From positions 124,001-188,000 of the forward strand of contig WACJ01000101.1 in the NCBI GenBank assembly GCA_008973525.1: a stretch of DNA of 64,000 nt, read 5' to 3'. Made by a program: the position numbers and the translations under genes. The stretch is from Stenopsyche tienmushanensis (lineage: Eukaryota > Arthropoda > Insecta > Trichoptera > Stenopsychidae). The stretch's first letter is position 1. Every line of letters begins with the position of its first letter. Of this stretch, positions 35,398 through 46,360 are shown in pieces. The notes under the pieces are model-generated. The model did no database searches, was not told where the DNA came from, and saw only the letters and a list, made by a program, of their open reading frames with translations.

Positions 35398-36206
35398 TAG
35401 GGAATCCAATCCCGAGCCAAAATTTCGATCCCGGGATTTCAGGATTCCATTAGACAATCCCGGGACCAGTCCCGGGATCCCGGGATTGGGATTTTCAATA
35501 TTTCAAGAAATTACCTTGATGAATTTGATAAAAAATTACTAATAAGTCCATTTGTTCAATATAAAAAATCACTTGAAGGCCAAAGAATTTTATATATTTA
35601 AGAAAGATAAAAATACAATTCAAAAATAGATAAATAAAACACTAAAAAATTCAAATATTATTTTGAAAATATGCCCGAAGTAACATTAACATTAAACATT
35701 AGTGTTTCGTCATTTAGTCTGGATCTGATTTTGGAAGTCAGACAGCTTGCTGCTGAAAATGCACGCTCAGCTTCCACACTCGTTAGAGGTATCGTCATCA
35801 GATATTTAAATGCTAGTTCGAGTTGATGACCGCGTGAGCCCTCATTTTCGTATAACACATCTATGATATTCCCATTATTCGTCGAGGTGTAGTAAATACA
35901 TCACCGGTAGGGAAAGGTTACTATAACAATTTGAAAAACATACATGTACGCTATATATGTATACATAGATTAGACAGTCACTGCTACTATGCGCCGCCTA
36001 AGTTCGCCAATTAGTAATTACACCACTGTTTCCAAGCGTCCAGATTTCGTCGGGAATGTCTCGATTTAGTAGCCTTCATCGTGTTGGTGAGGTGTACGAT
36101 TTCTGCTGGGTAAAAAATTCAATCCCGGGATTTTCGGGATTACGTTTTCTAGTCCCGGGATTCGTCTGGGATCCCGGGATCCGGGATCCCGAGATTGGAT
36201 TCCCTA
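35398..36206 (-). mobile_element. hAT element with perfect 8-bp target duplication
   Basis: The element runs from TAGGGAATCCAATCCC to GGGATTGGATTCCCTA or a close variant and is flanked by GTCTTAAC on both sides (35390-35397 and 36207-36214). The minus-strand frame 35858-35658 reads LMTIPLTSVEAERAFSAASC, then LTSKIRSRLNDETL, the hAT C-terminal dimerisation domain. The rest of the transposase is missing, so this 809-bp element is non-autonomous. Its ends are full of CCCGGGATCCCGGG-like subterminal repeats. Confidence 0.88.
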
Positions 36207-36577
36207 GTCTTAACTATTGCCACTTATGTGCTAAAAATACAACATTATATGCTGATGAATTCTATTTCACGTATGTATTACGTTTCAGATCATGCTTCAT
36301 CAATTATCAATTGATTGATGAAATCATAAGTTGAAGGTATGTAGCATGATGAATCAACACTTGAGAAGTGCTTTTGATTATTCGAAATGACTTCGATGCA
36401 ATTCATTACAACCAATTGAGATGTTCTTGTTTCATATTCATGTGGCATCACAATGCAAACATATTAAACATTTTAAATGCGTTCGAGCTCATATTATTAA
36501 TATTCTGTATGATATTCGCACTGTGGTGATTACAAAGCATATTGAAATCTAGGTCCCAATTGACAAATCATCAAAAC

Positions 36578-36643
36578 CAGGGCTTTGAACAGGAACGAAA
36601 CTGAAAACTGTAAAATTGTTATTTTTACCGGTTCGAAACCCTG
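36578..36643. mobile_element. 66-bp hAT mini-element with perfect 8-bp target duplication
   Basis: CAGGGCTTTGAACAGGAACG at the left and, read inward from the right, CAGGGTTTCGAACCGGTAAA form inverted ends. ATCAAAAC flanks both sides (36570-36577 and 36644-36651). The element is almost only its two termini. Confidence 0.72.
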
Positions 36644-36651
36644 ATCAAAAC

Positions 36652-38385
36652 TGTAATCGAACTCAGAAAAAAGAACCTTTATACATGAAATTGCACCTCA
36701 TTGATTGTAAGTAAGGGTCCCAAATATTCTTAAAATCAATTATTCGAATAACAAATACGAAATTGGTAAAGCATTCGAGTATTCAAATATTTTATATATT
36801 TATACATAAATGTTTTTTAACAAGGCAAAATTGGAGTCAATTTTTTACCTGTATCCGATATTTCGAATCTCCTGTCGGGTTCGTGTTCATGGGGCACAAT
36901 GCAGTAAAAGCAGGTGAAAATATTAACTGGGCATTTGGAGAACGATCGATTTGTGAAAAAATAATTCGAAAAGGGCAATAATATGGAATCGAATAGGGAA
37001 GATAAAAATGCTGCACAAGTGGGAATCAAAATCAGTCTCCAACGACTTTAAAGTGCTATATAAAGAACAAAATGGTAATGATAAATACATACCATTTTAG
37101 TTTTTTTTTTTCAGTTCTCCATCTTAACTCGCTAATTATGCATAGGTGTTAAGCTAAATTTGCATTGAAAATTATGTTATTTTTAAGTCATGCTTACATT
37201 TTTCTCTTATGAATGAATTGTTATGCAAATATTTTTTATCGAATCCTAATGACCCAATCAGTCCACTTTGAAATTTTTATGGCCAACTCGGTAACATCAT
37301 AATAAAAATACATTCATGCATGATGATGATGACCTAGAAAACACGTGTAATTACAATAGAAGACCGCGATCAATATAATTTCAATATCTACGCTGTTCCA
37401 TATCACGTATACTATTCTGATATGCAAGAATTGGCATCAGTCCACGTTTGCGAAATCAGACAAATACTGGGAAATTTGAACGACGACTAGATTGTATGAC
37501 AAATATAATAATATAGTACGATGAAAATTTTTAATGGGTTAAAAATAATCTACAATTAACTCCCTATCCTCACCACTTAATGCACTTAAACGTGCATTTA
37601 ACTGAAAAAACGTGGATACAATCAACTGGATCATCAGCCTCAGAAATATTAAGTAGGGGGTGTGCCCTATCTAATGAAATCACAAATGGATCTCTGTCAT
37701 AAAAAAAGTTCCATCCTAAGTTGAATAAGTTACGGAGGATAAATTTAAAGATCTCAGACGAAGATATGTTTTATCAATTTTTAGATGGCAATTCGTCTCA
37801 GTTTTTTTTAAAATAATAATGATCGTTATCAGACTGCATTAGAAAATTGACGCACGTACCTAAAATTGCACCAATTAAGGTATAAAAGTTTGTTTTCTCT
37901 ATTATCCAAATTGTATTTATCCAGCAATACGTGGCTCTTCTTATCAAAACGCACACAAAAATAAATATTCTCAGTATCATAACAGCGTCTCAGAATAGAA
38001 TACTATTTGAAAAATATATCAATTAATGAATGTGTGCGTTATCATTCCGTTAGACTATTTAATATTCTCCCATAGACAATTTTTGGCGAGAAATGCAAAT
38101 CACGACCCGAGCAATCCATAGGATGACATGTATAAATTATTGATTGAAGTCTTACAATCTACAGGCCACCTCTGCTGCATTTGCATGCAATCTTTCCTTA
38201 TTTTAACTATAGTTGTCTGAATTAGCATTTCCTCTTTCATTTTCGCAAAGGCGGCAATTATTCTTTCAATTAGGATTTCTTTTGGAAACTATAATTTGTA
38301 GTAAGGGATTACGACGGATTATGCTCTAATTTTGAACGAAAAGTTATAACCTGTCCACGATATGTCGGATCCGTTAGTTGCCTTT
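36652..38385. other. Intergenic DNA with no gene seen
   Basis: AT-rich, with short frames without motifs. At its right edge an isolated TTAA+GGGGGGCAAAC (38386-38400) resembles one end of the TTAA/G-run family, with no partner found. Confidence 0.35.
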
Positions 38386-38570
38386 TTAAGGGGGGCAAAC
38401 TAGGGGATGAAAGTTACAATCAAGCTCGTTTCTCAAAAAGTTTGAGACCCCTGTCCTAAACCATTATTTTAAATAAAATCCAATGAAAGAACGTCATAAT
38501 AAATTGTATCAATGTATGGAGCTTATAGTAGTGTATTCAAACTGGGTATATATTTTGGATTATATTGGGA

Positions 38571-38739
38571 GTATAGGTAGTCCCGCAATTAAGCTGTCGG
38601 ACTAGTAAATCAATTGTCATGGGTTCAAATCTACAGGAGATGTGGCTGATGACCATGTTTTTAAAACATATATTCGCTATGAAAAATATAAAATAGTTCC
38701 CATAAAAGGGATTGCTAAAAGCCACCTCAAATATATATA
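38571..38739 (+). repeat. tRNA-derived SINE with target-site duplication
   Basis: The 5' part reads GTAGTCCCGCAATTAAGCTG, an A-box-like stretch, and GGGTTCAAATCTAC, a good B box (GGTTCAANTC), as in RNA polymerase III promoters of tRNAs. A tRNA-unrelated body follows (TTTTTAAAACATATATTCGC, AAAAGGGATTGCTAAAAGCC) and an (AT)n tail. The direct repeat TATATTGGGA at 38561-38570 and 38740-38749 is a target duplication from LINE-driven insertion. Partial copies lie at 31215 and 59785. Confidence 0.75.
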
Positions 38740-38749
38740 TATATTGGGA

Positions 38750-39352
38750 ATGAAAATGTAATAATTTTAAACTATTTATTTACTACAATAAAACATCACT
38801 ACAGTTATTTTCATAATAGCATTACAATCTACTGAAAATAGTGTCTTTGGTAGAACATTTTTTTGCAATAACAATTTATTTTTTCTACAGAAATTGTCAT
38901 AAGTTTACAAATATTTTGACGTTTTATAAGTTTCACTTTCTAACATTTATAAGAACTGTTAATTATATTTAAAATTTGGCATTTATTTAAAACTAACCAC
39001 ATCCATTCTAGATTAAGTCCATCGTTTAATATCAAAGTATTAACAATATTCAAAAAGTCACTGTTTGCCGAAGCAAATCACATTTGTCAGTATGACACAC
39101 GTTCTCCGTCCGAGCCATGATACGCATGCTGTGCCATCAACTAATATAGCATTAAATTTAAACACACATTATAAATATATAGTTATGCCACATTTATGTT
39201 CAAAAAGCACATATAACATTATACTAACATCATATCTTACAATACACTGTAATATTAAGCTCGATCAAATACAATCAATTGTCCATATAAAAATACATAT
39301 ATAATGTGTCATAAAATAAATAATAAAACATTCATAAGAACATGTATCCATA
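38750..39352. other. AT-rich DNA with no gene seen
   Basis: No motif-bearing frame recognised. Confidence 0.4.
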
Positions 39353-39759
39353 TTAAGGGGGCAATCTGCCATTTTCTTTTTCTAAAATTTGATTTTCTAA
39401 AATGCACAGAATCTTGTAGTAAATATGTATAGAATTGCTATAGAAAATATTATTTTGGCCAAAAATACAATGCAAAGCAACAATAAATAAAATTCATAGT
39501 AACATTTTGTGTAAAAAGTTAATTCAACCAACAGTAATTTTTTGTGAAAGTCCTCGTCGAAAAATCGTCCAAAATGGATCGAAAAAGTACGAAACATGCC
39601 AAAATCAAACCAAATCGTTCGAAAAAAAAGAAAACTTTATACCACTTTGGAAGGTTATAAGCATCCTCCAGCTTTCGACAAAGATAAACAAGATATTTTG
39701 AAAGCAATATACGAGATTTGTCGAAGAAAAGATTTGTCTTCCGATGATTTTTATAAATA

Positions 39760-40969
39760 TTCGGTTGAGTCATAAATAGTTGCCGGCGAAAAGAACCAGA
39801 TATAATTACAGTGGAACCTCGATAAACCGTTCCCGCATAATACGTTTTCCCGGATGGACCGTTCATTTTTTATAGTCCCGTCAAACTATTATTATTTGAA
39901 GCTTTCCCGCATTCACCGTTTCCCGCAATTACCGTTTTTTTTTTCAGGGTCCCTTGGAAAACGTAAAATCGAGGTTTCACTGTATTCGATTTTACCCTTG
40001 ATAAGTCATCCGTATTGGTGAGTATAGGGTATCATACGTAGCATCACACTACTATCGGGCACGAGTCCGGCACTGTGGTTAAACCATTTCCCCTCCTTAC
40101 GGAAAAAAAGATAAATATGAGTTATATCAGTCTTTCGACAACAGTTAATCGTGTCACCTCTTATGTTCTAGTATTTTTTTACCCGTAAAATGGAAAATCA
40201 AAAAGTGGTTTAAACAAGCCAACAGTGGTACGGCTACGACTAAAAAATATGCGATATATAAGGTGATGAAGACCTTTCGACTTTGATGAAGACATTTTAA
40301 AGGTGTTATTGGAATAAAATCCACGTTAATCAACAAGGGAATCGCCAGGGAAGCTAAATACGTCACAATCCTGCCATTTAGGCAGCAAAGGTTAGCAAAT
40401 TGGGTATGTGGGTGCCATAAAATCTTAGTGAAGCGCATGTCTATTGTCACAAGTCTCACGGCAAAAAATTGAGCCATTTTTAAACAAAATAATTGGTGAT
40501 GAAAAACGGGTAACGTACGATAATGTTGTATGCAAATGACAGTGGCTTGATAAAGATCAATTACCTTTATCGGATCTTAAAGCCAATGTTCATGGGAAAA
40601 AATTATTATGTGTATGGTGGGAGCTTATAAATCAAAATGAAATAATCAGTGCCGATAAATGCCGTCAGTGCCGTCAATCGGAAAAATCTCATACATAGTA
40701 TAACTTTGTCCTAATCAACTATTACTTATTCTGTTATTTGAAGAATTGTTTAAATGGAAAAAATCTAAAATGATGAGGAAGTGAATCACGCTGTGGAAAA
40801 TTTCTTTTCATCTAAACCTGCTAAATTTCATAAGGAGAGTATCGATAAGTTACCAATAAAATGGGAGAAAGTTATCACTAATAATGGTGAATATGTAATA
40901 GAGTAATATTGCTTTGTAATTTTGTTAAAGCTAAATATTAAATCGGCCAATATTTATGACTCAACCTAA
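39760..40969 (+). pseudogene. Decayed mariner, middle layer of the nest
   Basis: The inverted ends TTCGGTTGAGTCATAAAT and TTAGGTTGAGTCATAAAT (read inward) are each flanked by TA. The plus strand has IIGDEKRVTYDNV, KKLLCVWWELINQNE, and FFSSKPAKFHKESIDKLPIK with WEKVITNNGEYVIE at the end, the mariner order from the first catalytic block to the C terminus. Stops, shifts and the inserted pogo MITE make it dead. Confidence 0.75.
39809..39982. mobile_element. 174-bp pogo/Tigger MITE, innermost layer
   Basis: CAGTGGAACCTCGATAAACC and, from the right, CAGTGAAACCTCGATTTTAC are inverted ends with TA on both sides (39807-39808, 39983-39984). The interior has repeated TTCCCGCA(A/T)TAC motifs and no coding capacity. 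Confidence 0.8.
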
Positions 40970-41313
40970 TATTTAATCCATTGTTCAAACAATTTAAGTT
41001 GATAAAAAAAAGGAACAAAAACGTCAAAAGTCCGCCAATTTTGATTTTTTTGTTATTGCATGTGAATAATTTTACTTCAAACAATAGTGACAAGTTTTTT
41101 CTAATTCAGGTCCAAAGTTGAGATATCGTGTCTGCCAAATTCAAGCAGGGGTAACTTCAGGCGGGAAGATTTAACATAAAAATAAATAAAATGTCCTTAT
41201 TACCTTGAAACCTACTATTTTATGTATGAAATGTTTGAAATGAATAAATCAATTTTACTATGAGAAAAAGATTCTTGAAAAAAGTAATTGAGATGGTAGA
41301 CTTCCCCCTTTAA

Positions 41314-42278
41314 GCATTCCAAATAATCAAGTTCAGTGATATATTTACAATGTTATATTGACAATATTTTAAATTATAGTTCGATTTCTGCTTAAATAGT
41401 GTAATAGATACCCTCTTTTACATTACAATTTTTTTTTTTTCATTTTAATAAATACTTTCTGACGGTCTCCGCCGTTGGATGGCCATAAGCTCTGTTTTGT
41501 TTAATGTCTGCCAGTGTCGGCTTTTGCGACAATACTTAAAAATATAATCAATAAATAGATTTATATTATCTAAAACACTAACATTTTGTATTAGGATAGA
41601 AATTTAAGCTTTTACAAATCCTTCTTTGGCACCACATATAATGTATAGCAACCCTAATAGTAATAAGAATATTTAAAAATATCACTAAATTTCATCTTGT
41701 ATTAAATACATTCTTAAAAGTATATATATAAATATTGATTTAATTTTCAATTAATATATTTTTGCGTATAGTCAAATTTTTTTATAAATACATAAATATT
41801 CAATGAAAATAATGTTATTTTTGTATGGGAAAATTACATTTTCTTCGTTTTTTTTTTTAAATATGATATTTTTTATTTAATCCTAACATTGAAACATCCA
41901 TTATATCTGTGTAATATCACAGGAGGGATGTTATTCGATTATTTTAATTTTAATTAGAGATCAATCAATTCCGAAGACATCGCATTCATTAAAAATATGA
42001 TTTTGACACATTCAATATAGATAAGAAAATACAATTCATACCTAAATAAGGTATACAGTTAGGGCTCAATATCATAGCATATAATAATATTTACATATAA
42101 AGACATTTAATTCGATTTTAATCGTTTCTAATTGAAAATCAGGTCTAGTTCTAATTGATAATAGTAGTTTTAGGAATTCATCAATAAATTCGTGGAAATA
42201 TATCGTTGTTTCGAAGTCAAATAGTTAAATTAAAATAATATGCGATTAAAATGATAATTTGTGCTGAATTACAACAAT
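41314..42278. other. AT-rich DNA with no gene seen
   Basis: No gene motif. A short less AT-rich patch at 41458-41530 is unassigned. Confidence 0.4.
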
Positions 42279-42280
42279 TA

Positions 42281-43148
42281 CAGTGTACTCTCGATTATCC
42301 GGGTGCGGATTATCCGGTTTGCTTGTATCTTACACACCTAAACAAACGCCTGTTCTCAATTTTTAATTACCTTGGTTTTCGAAACAACCGAGCAAGAGTT
42401 TAAGAAATCTTGTTATACGAGGCAGAAATCACAACGAGAGTAAGATTGTGAAAATGGACCCGGTTGATAAGAGCGATGGCTTGATTACTAAAACTTTAAC
42501 GTGTATTATGACCGCATATTTGCGAGCGAATTCCAGTGATTCTGAAGTGCACTCTTGCACGCTGAGTTCGAAGAGAGACAAAGATGTTGTGGACGATACG
42601 GTGGGCGACGAGGGTGTTAAACGGATTGTTCATAGGCCCTCCACAACGCTTCTCTACCTATTTAACACTCTCGTCGCCCAACATGAATCGGTGTTTTTCT
42701 CACGAGGCCCAAATTCGATAGTCGGAACTTAAACAGAAGGAATAGCAAAGCGATATTATAACGCACGGGATAAACGCGGACGACATGCGGCGCATCTTCT
42801 CTCAGGTGTTGTTTTATCTTAGATCGATAAGCTTGACCCTGTCATTAGTCAAATTAACAAAAACAAAGTGAAGATAAGCAAATGCGAACAAACAAGAGTA
42901 GGAATACAAGACATTTAGACAGTTGTCATCTGGAAAACATTATAGAAAGACGTTCGTTAAGTTAATGTTTGCAAGTCGTTATAGAAATACGTAACTATAA
43001 GACGCTGGATTCATTTGATTCAGTCGATACATTTGGATTAACGATCTATACAATCGTGCGATGTACGCAGGATGCCTAAAAATTTGATGATTTGGATTAT
43101 CCGTGTTTGTCCTCCCCGGCAGTCTCCTGGATAATCGAAAGTCTACTG
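42281..43148. mobile_element. 868-bp pogo/Tigger deletion derivative
   Basis: CAGTGTACTCTCGATTATCC and, from the right, CAGTAGACTTTCGATTATCC are inverted ends flanked by TA (42279-42280 and 43149-43150). A 94-codon frame at 42448-42732 lies inside, but I cannot match it to a Tigger transposase. A nearly palindromic pair in it (GTGGGCGACGAGGGTGTTAA and TTAACACTCTCGTCGCCCA) suggests a small internal inverted repeat. Confidence 0.72.
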
Positions 43149-43309
43149 TATTGAGAACTGGGAATGAAGCCATTATTATTAGACACAAACTGAATTCATT
43201 TCATGATCGTACGCGTGTTACATCAAACAATTTAATATTTTTAATTAGCACAGTTATTTTATCTATAACAAATAATATTGATCATAAAAGGTTAAATCTT
43301 ATGACTGAC

Positions 43310-43870
43310 TAAGAGCACGTCAGACGTCGTTTTTACAACGATTAAGGTTGCAATAAGAGCAAGGCTGCTAAAATCATAAACAAGGTGAAGCTTTAATAAA
43401 TACCAGAGATGATTTGGAATATTCAAATCAATGATATTAGTTTGAAGGATAAACACGTCCACATGATGAACTTATGAATTAAAAGAATAAACGTTTGAGT
43501 GCCGCACGAAATATCCTATCCAGGCAACAAAAAACAGCGAATGACCGTGTGCATTTATTCGTTGATGGGGCAAATAAATCATTTGAAATTGCTTTGAGTT
43601 TGCGATTATGTAAGGCGCAATTTGTTACGAAATCTTGGGGATTTTTGTATTATAATCAATTGAATTAAAATGCAGCTGACGTGGAAATGCATTTAAAATG
43701 GTTTTTAATTTACTTATAAGCCGTAAAATTTTCACAAAAAAGGGATCGGAATACTGCCAAAGCGATGGGAAGACGTGTTGAATAATAAAAGCAATTATAT
43801 TTCATCAAAATATTTTTTTTACCATATACGCGAATATTCTTGGGTCCCTCTATATATTCGATATTTGAAA
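43310..43870 (+). pseudogene. Very decayed mariner relic
   Basis: The plus strand has a KSKAAKIINKVK-like start and a C-terminal block KKGIGILPKRWEDVLNNKSN, which fits the mariner ending (LPxRWxKVIxxxGxY). Catalytic blocks are not recognisable. The call rests mainly on the C-terminal match. Confidence 0.4.
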
Positions 43871-44013
43871 TATTCATCAAAATAACCAATAGATTTTTGG
43901 ACTATTATCATACATAATATCCATGGAATTGAATGAATTGTTCAATACGTTCCTATAGATCTGTTATCACTCAATGACCTTTATTTCAAGGAATACGACA
44001 AAACAGTAGCAGC

Positions 44014-44031
44014 AGATAAGGGAGTGATAAG
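44014..44031 (+). promoter_or_regulatory. Two adjacent GATA-type motifs upstream of the 128-residue gene
   Basis: AGATAAG at 44014-44020 and TGATAAG at 44025-44031 are GATA-factor consensus sites 11 bp apart, about 370 bp upstream of the likely transcription start. Such motifs arise often by chance in AT-rich DNA. Confidence 0.2.
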
Positions 44032-44380
44032 ATGCCAATTATTGCCGAACGGGGGCTTAAAACTCGCGAACCGCGGATTTCACTACGTTTTACAAATCGC
44101 AATCACATTCTATATTGTTCCAATGTCAATATTTTCGAACTGAAATAGAACTTGAATCAATTGTATCGTTGAAGTGGGGAAAAATGAAGCGTTTCATGAA
44201 GCAAACAAATGTTATATTTCGATTGAAATTGGAATGCATTTTCGATTCGGTTTTCCAGCACTGATAAAATAATGCATTTAGGGTCAAATGTCAACTAATT
44301 CTATCTCTAATCGTGCCAATATTGGATCATACCAGCTTCTGTCGTCTTGCAGCTCAGCAGCCTGCTTGCAGCCTGGTGAT

Positions 44381-44386
44381 TCAGTT
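44381..44386 (+). promoter_or_regulatory. Possible initiator (TCAGTT) of the 128-residue gene
   Basis: TCAGTT matches the arthropod initiator and lies 37 bp before the ATG in a locally GC-richer patch. No TATA box is seen at about -30. Confidence 0.3.
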
Positions 44387-44419
44387 CAACTCCTGTGCGT
44401 TAATTTGCACTAAGCAGAG

Positions 44420-45083
44420 ATGATTTTAGATGGAATTATCACCTATCAACGTAAGAAAATTATTTATATATCATACAATTCAGTGATTTTTATTTGCAAA
44501 TAGACACAGTCCTCATTATGGACATTTATAGCTGCTGAACGACAATTCACGCCGCTGGCTTCAAAATTTCATATTTCGCCTGGTGATATTTTAGTAATAA
44601 AAGCGAGCCGAATAACCCTTTTGTCCTGCATATTCAAAGTTGTTTTATAACAGTGTGTTTTTTAGATCGTAGGTTAAACGCAAGCAAACGATATTTACAT
44701 AATGCATCTCATTTAATATGCTTTCAGATTGTAACAATGAAGAATCTAAAATGATATTGACCTATCGAAGCACGGACGATATTTATAATTTGACCCGCTT
44801 TTATCCACTGGTCATGTCGTCGATCAAGTTAATTGAAGAATATTCTGGCGTAAATTGCTCTGTGCTCGAGGTTGTACTTGCACAGGTGCCAGATATTCCA
44901 GGACTTCCTGAAGAGAGTGCTGCAGTCAAGCTAACCGTTGCTTACATCCAAAAAGACGAAGGGGATGAAAATTATACTCTCAGAGAGAGGGTCGCAGGAG
45001 TTTATGTCTTTCCTGCATATCCTAGATTCGAGACTCTCCGCTATGTGAATCACATATACGACCTCGAAGAACCCTCAGAGTAA
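44420..45083 (+). CDS. Two-exon gene for a 128-residue protein of unknown function
   Basis: Exon 1 (44420-44450) is ATG plus nine codons, MILDGIITYQ, ending C|GTAAGA. The intron is 277 bp. Exon 2 (44728-45083) follows ATGCTTTCAG and starts AT|TGT. The junction gives His and the frame runs to TAA, 128 residues in total. An in-frame TAA just before the ATG fixes the start, with a purine at -3. The product is soluble and acidic, with segments such as DDIYNLTRFYPLVMSSIKLI, GVNCSVLEVVLAQVPDIPG and RVAGVYVFPAYPRFETLRYV. It has no signal peptide, membrane helix or motif I recognise. Codon use is balanced, unlike the surrounding AT-driven frames, and a poly(A) signal follows. I cannot assign a function. 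Exon 2 could also be read from its own ATG at 44718, but that ATG lies in the likely acceptor. Confidence 0.6.
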
Positions 45084-45227
45084 ATTCTGCAAGCCTAAAT
45101 CTGATAATAGTATATTGAAATAGCACTACATTACACTTTGATTGCTTTTAATATTATATACCTGGCGATTTTATTTTATTATTCTGTAATTAATCATGTA
45201 TTTTGCGCATAAATATACATTTTTTAA

Positions 45228-45233
45228 AATAAA
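45228..45233 (+). terminator. Poly(A) signal of the 128-residue gene
   Basis: AATAAA lies 145 bp after the stop codon, followed by AT/T-rich sequence with a T-rich element (GATTTTGATCATTTTTATGG) downstream. Confidence 0.5.
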
Positions 45234-45348
45234 TTAATAGAGATTTTGATCATTTTTATGGCTTATTTGTTCTTGCTTGCGATATTGATAGCGCTAAAAT
45301 AAATAGGAGTGTTTGTGAATGCGCCATTTAGAGCCTGCGATCACCGTC

Positions 45349-45598
45349 CAATGGCGAATTTAGCACTTGAAAGGCCCTTGGCGCAATTTAAATTTAAGGT
45401 CCCCCTAGATTTAAGTTTTCAGTTTGCGTAGATATGCGCGGTTTCCTATTACGATTTCAATATGACCCTAATAAGACTTAGATTTTCAATTGAAGGTTGA
45501 TATTTCAACCATGATTTCTACATGCCGCGTAAAAATAAAACCGTGTATTTCAAAGAATGAGCATTCATTTCTATAGCCTATAGGTAAATCCGCCACTA
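45349..45598. mobile_element. 250-bp hAT MITE with perfect 8-bp target duplication
   Basis: The element runs from CAATGGCGAATTTAGC to GGTAAATCCGCCACTA (read inward TAGTGGCGGATTTACC). TCACCGTC flanks both sides (45341-45348 and 45599-45606). It is non-coding and lies about 115 bp past the poly(A) signal of the preceding gene. Confidence 0.8.
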
Positions 45599-45606
45599 TC
45601 ACCGTC

Positions 45607-46080
45607 TCTCCCTAAATGAAAATTTAAACATTTACCACTTGCATTACAATTTAAATGTCGATAGGCGTGCACAATTCGCATTTTTTATATGATGCTAATA
45701 ATAAAATCTGGATATAAACAATTTAAATTAACATATAACTAATTTGTGACACCAAAAAGCGATGCATTATAAATATCAGCTTTTAAAGCTCTCACACTTT
45801 CAAAAATAATATTATGATTGTTTTCAAATTTTTAAAAATAGAATTTGACGCAAATTTGTAGTATTTTATTTTGCGGCATAATTTTTAATCTGAAACGCGC
45901 AGGCGTTCAATTTAAAATCCGGACTAAAAAAATAGTATTTCAAGTAAAATTTATGCACAGCGTTATTAAAATAATTATATTACGATTAAAAATAGCTTAA
46001 AAATATTTTTATTTAAAAGTGGCGCAAAGCTAGCACGTTTTAACGCGAATATTAAATTGATAACAAAGTCGATTTTTAAG
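45607..46080. other. AT-rich DNA with no gene seen
   Basis: No recognised features. It borders the GC-rich patch that follows. Confidence 0.4.
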
Positions 46081-46360
46081 TAGCAGCAACACCGGCTGCT
46101 GCGAGTTGCTCCGGCCGACCATTGTGTCAGTTTCCTGGCGCTGCGCCCCGGATGCGGATTATTTGCTGTTAGTCGCATGTTAGCTAGCGCACGGCAAATC
46201 ATGTAGGTAAAGGCGCTCCTGTGCTACAACAGGGCGCTATATTTTATCGATCAACCAGGGTCGCTTATAATATCATTCGCCTGCACCCGCGGCTCTTGTA
46301 TCTTCCCCGAAAATATTACAAATCCTCGCTGCACCCAATATGCACGACGCCCCATTTATT
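46081..46360. promoter_or_regulatory. GC- and CpG-rich patch, possible promoter or first exon
   Basis: This 280-bp patch contrasts with AT-rich flanks and holds many CpGs (CTCCGGCCGACC, GGCGCTGCGCCCCGGATGCG, CACCCGCGGCTC). Frames on both strands are short and unrecognised. In AT-rich insect genomes such islands are often promoters or first exons, or transposon pieces. Direction is unknown. Confidence 0.3.

Larger units (their letters stand above)
39357..41309. mobile_element. TTAA/G-run element, outer shell of a three-level nest
   Basis: The left end is TTAA + GGGGGCAATCTGCCAT. The right end, read inward, is GGGGGAAGTCTACCAT next to TTAA (one extra T). The ends match at 13 of 16 positions. 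The shell contains a mariner at 39760-40969, which itself holds a pogo MITE at 39809-39982. Shell sequence proper is about 39357-39759 and 40970-41309, and I see no transposase in it. Confidence 0.6.

Noticed and set aside
38571..38739. A tRNA gene at the A/B-box sequence
   Set aside because: The stems do not form a full cloverleaf, the body continues past the tRNA part, and other copies exist; it is a SINE.
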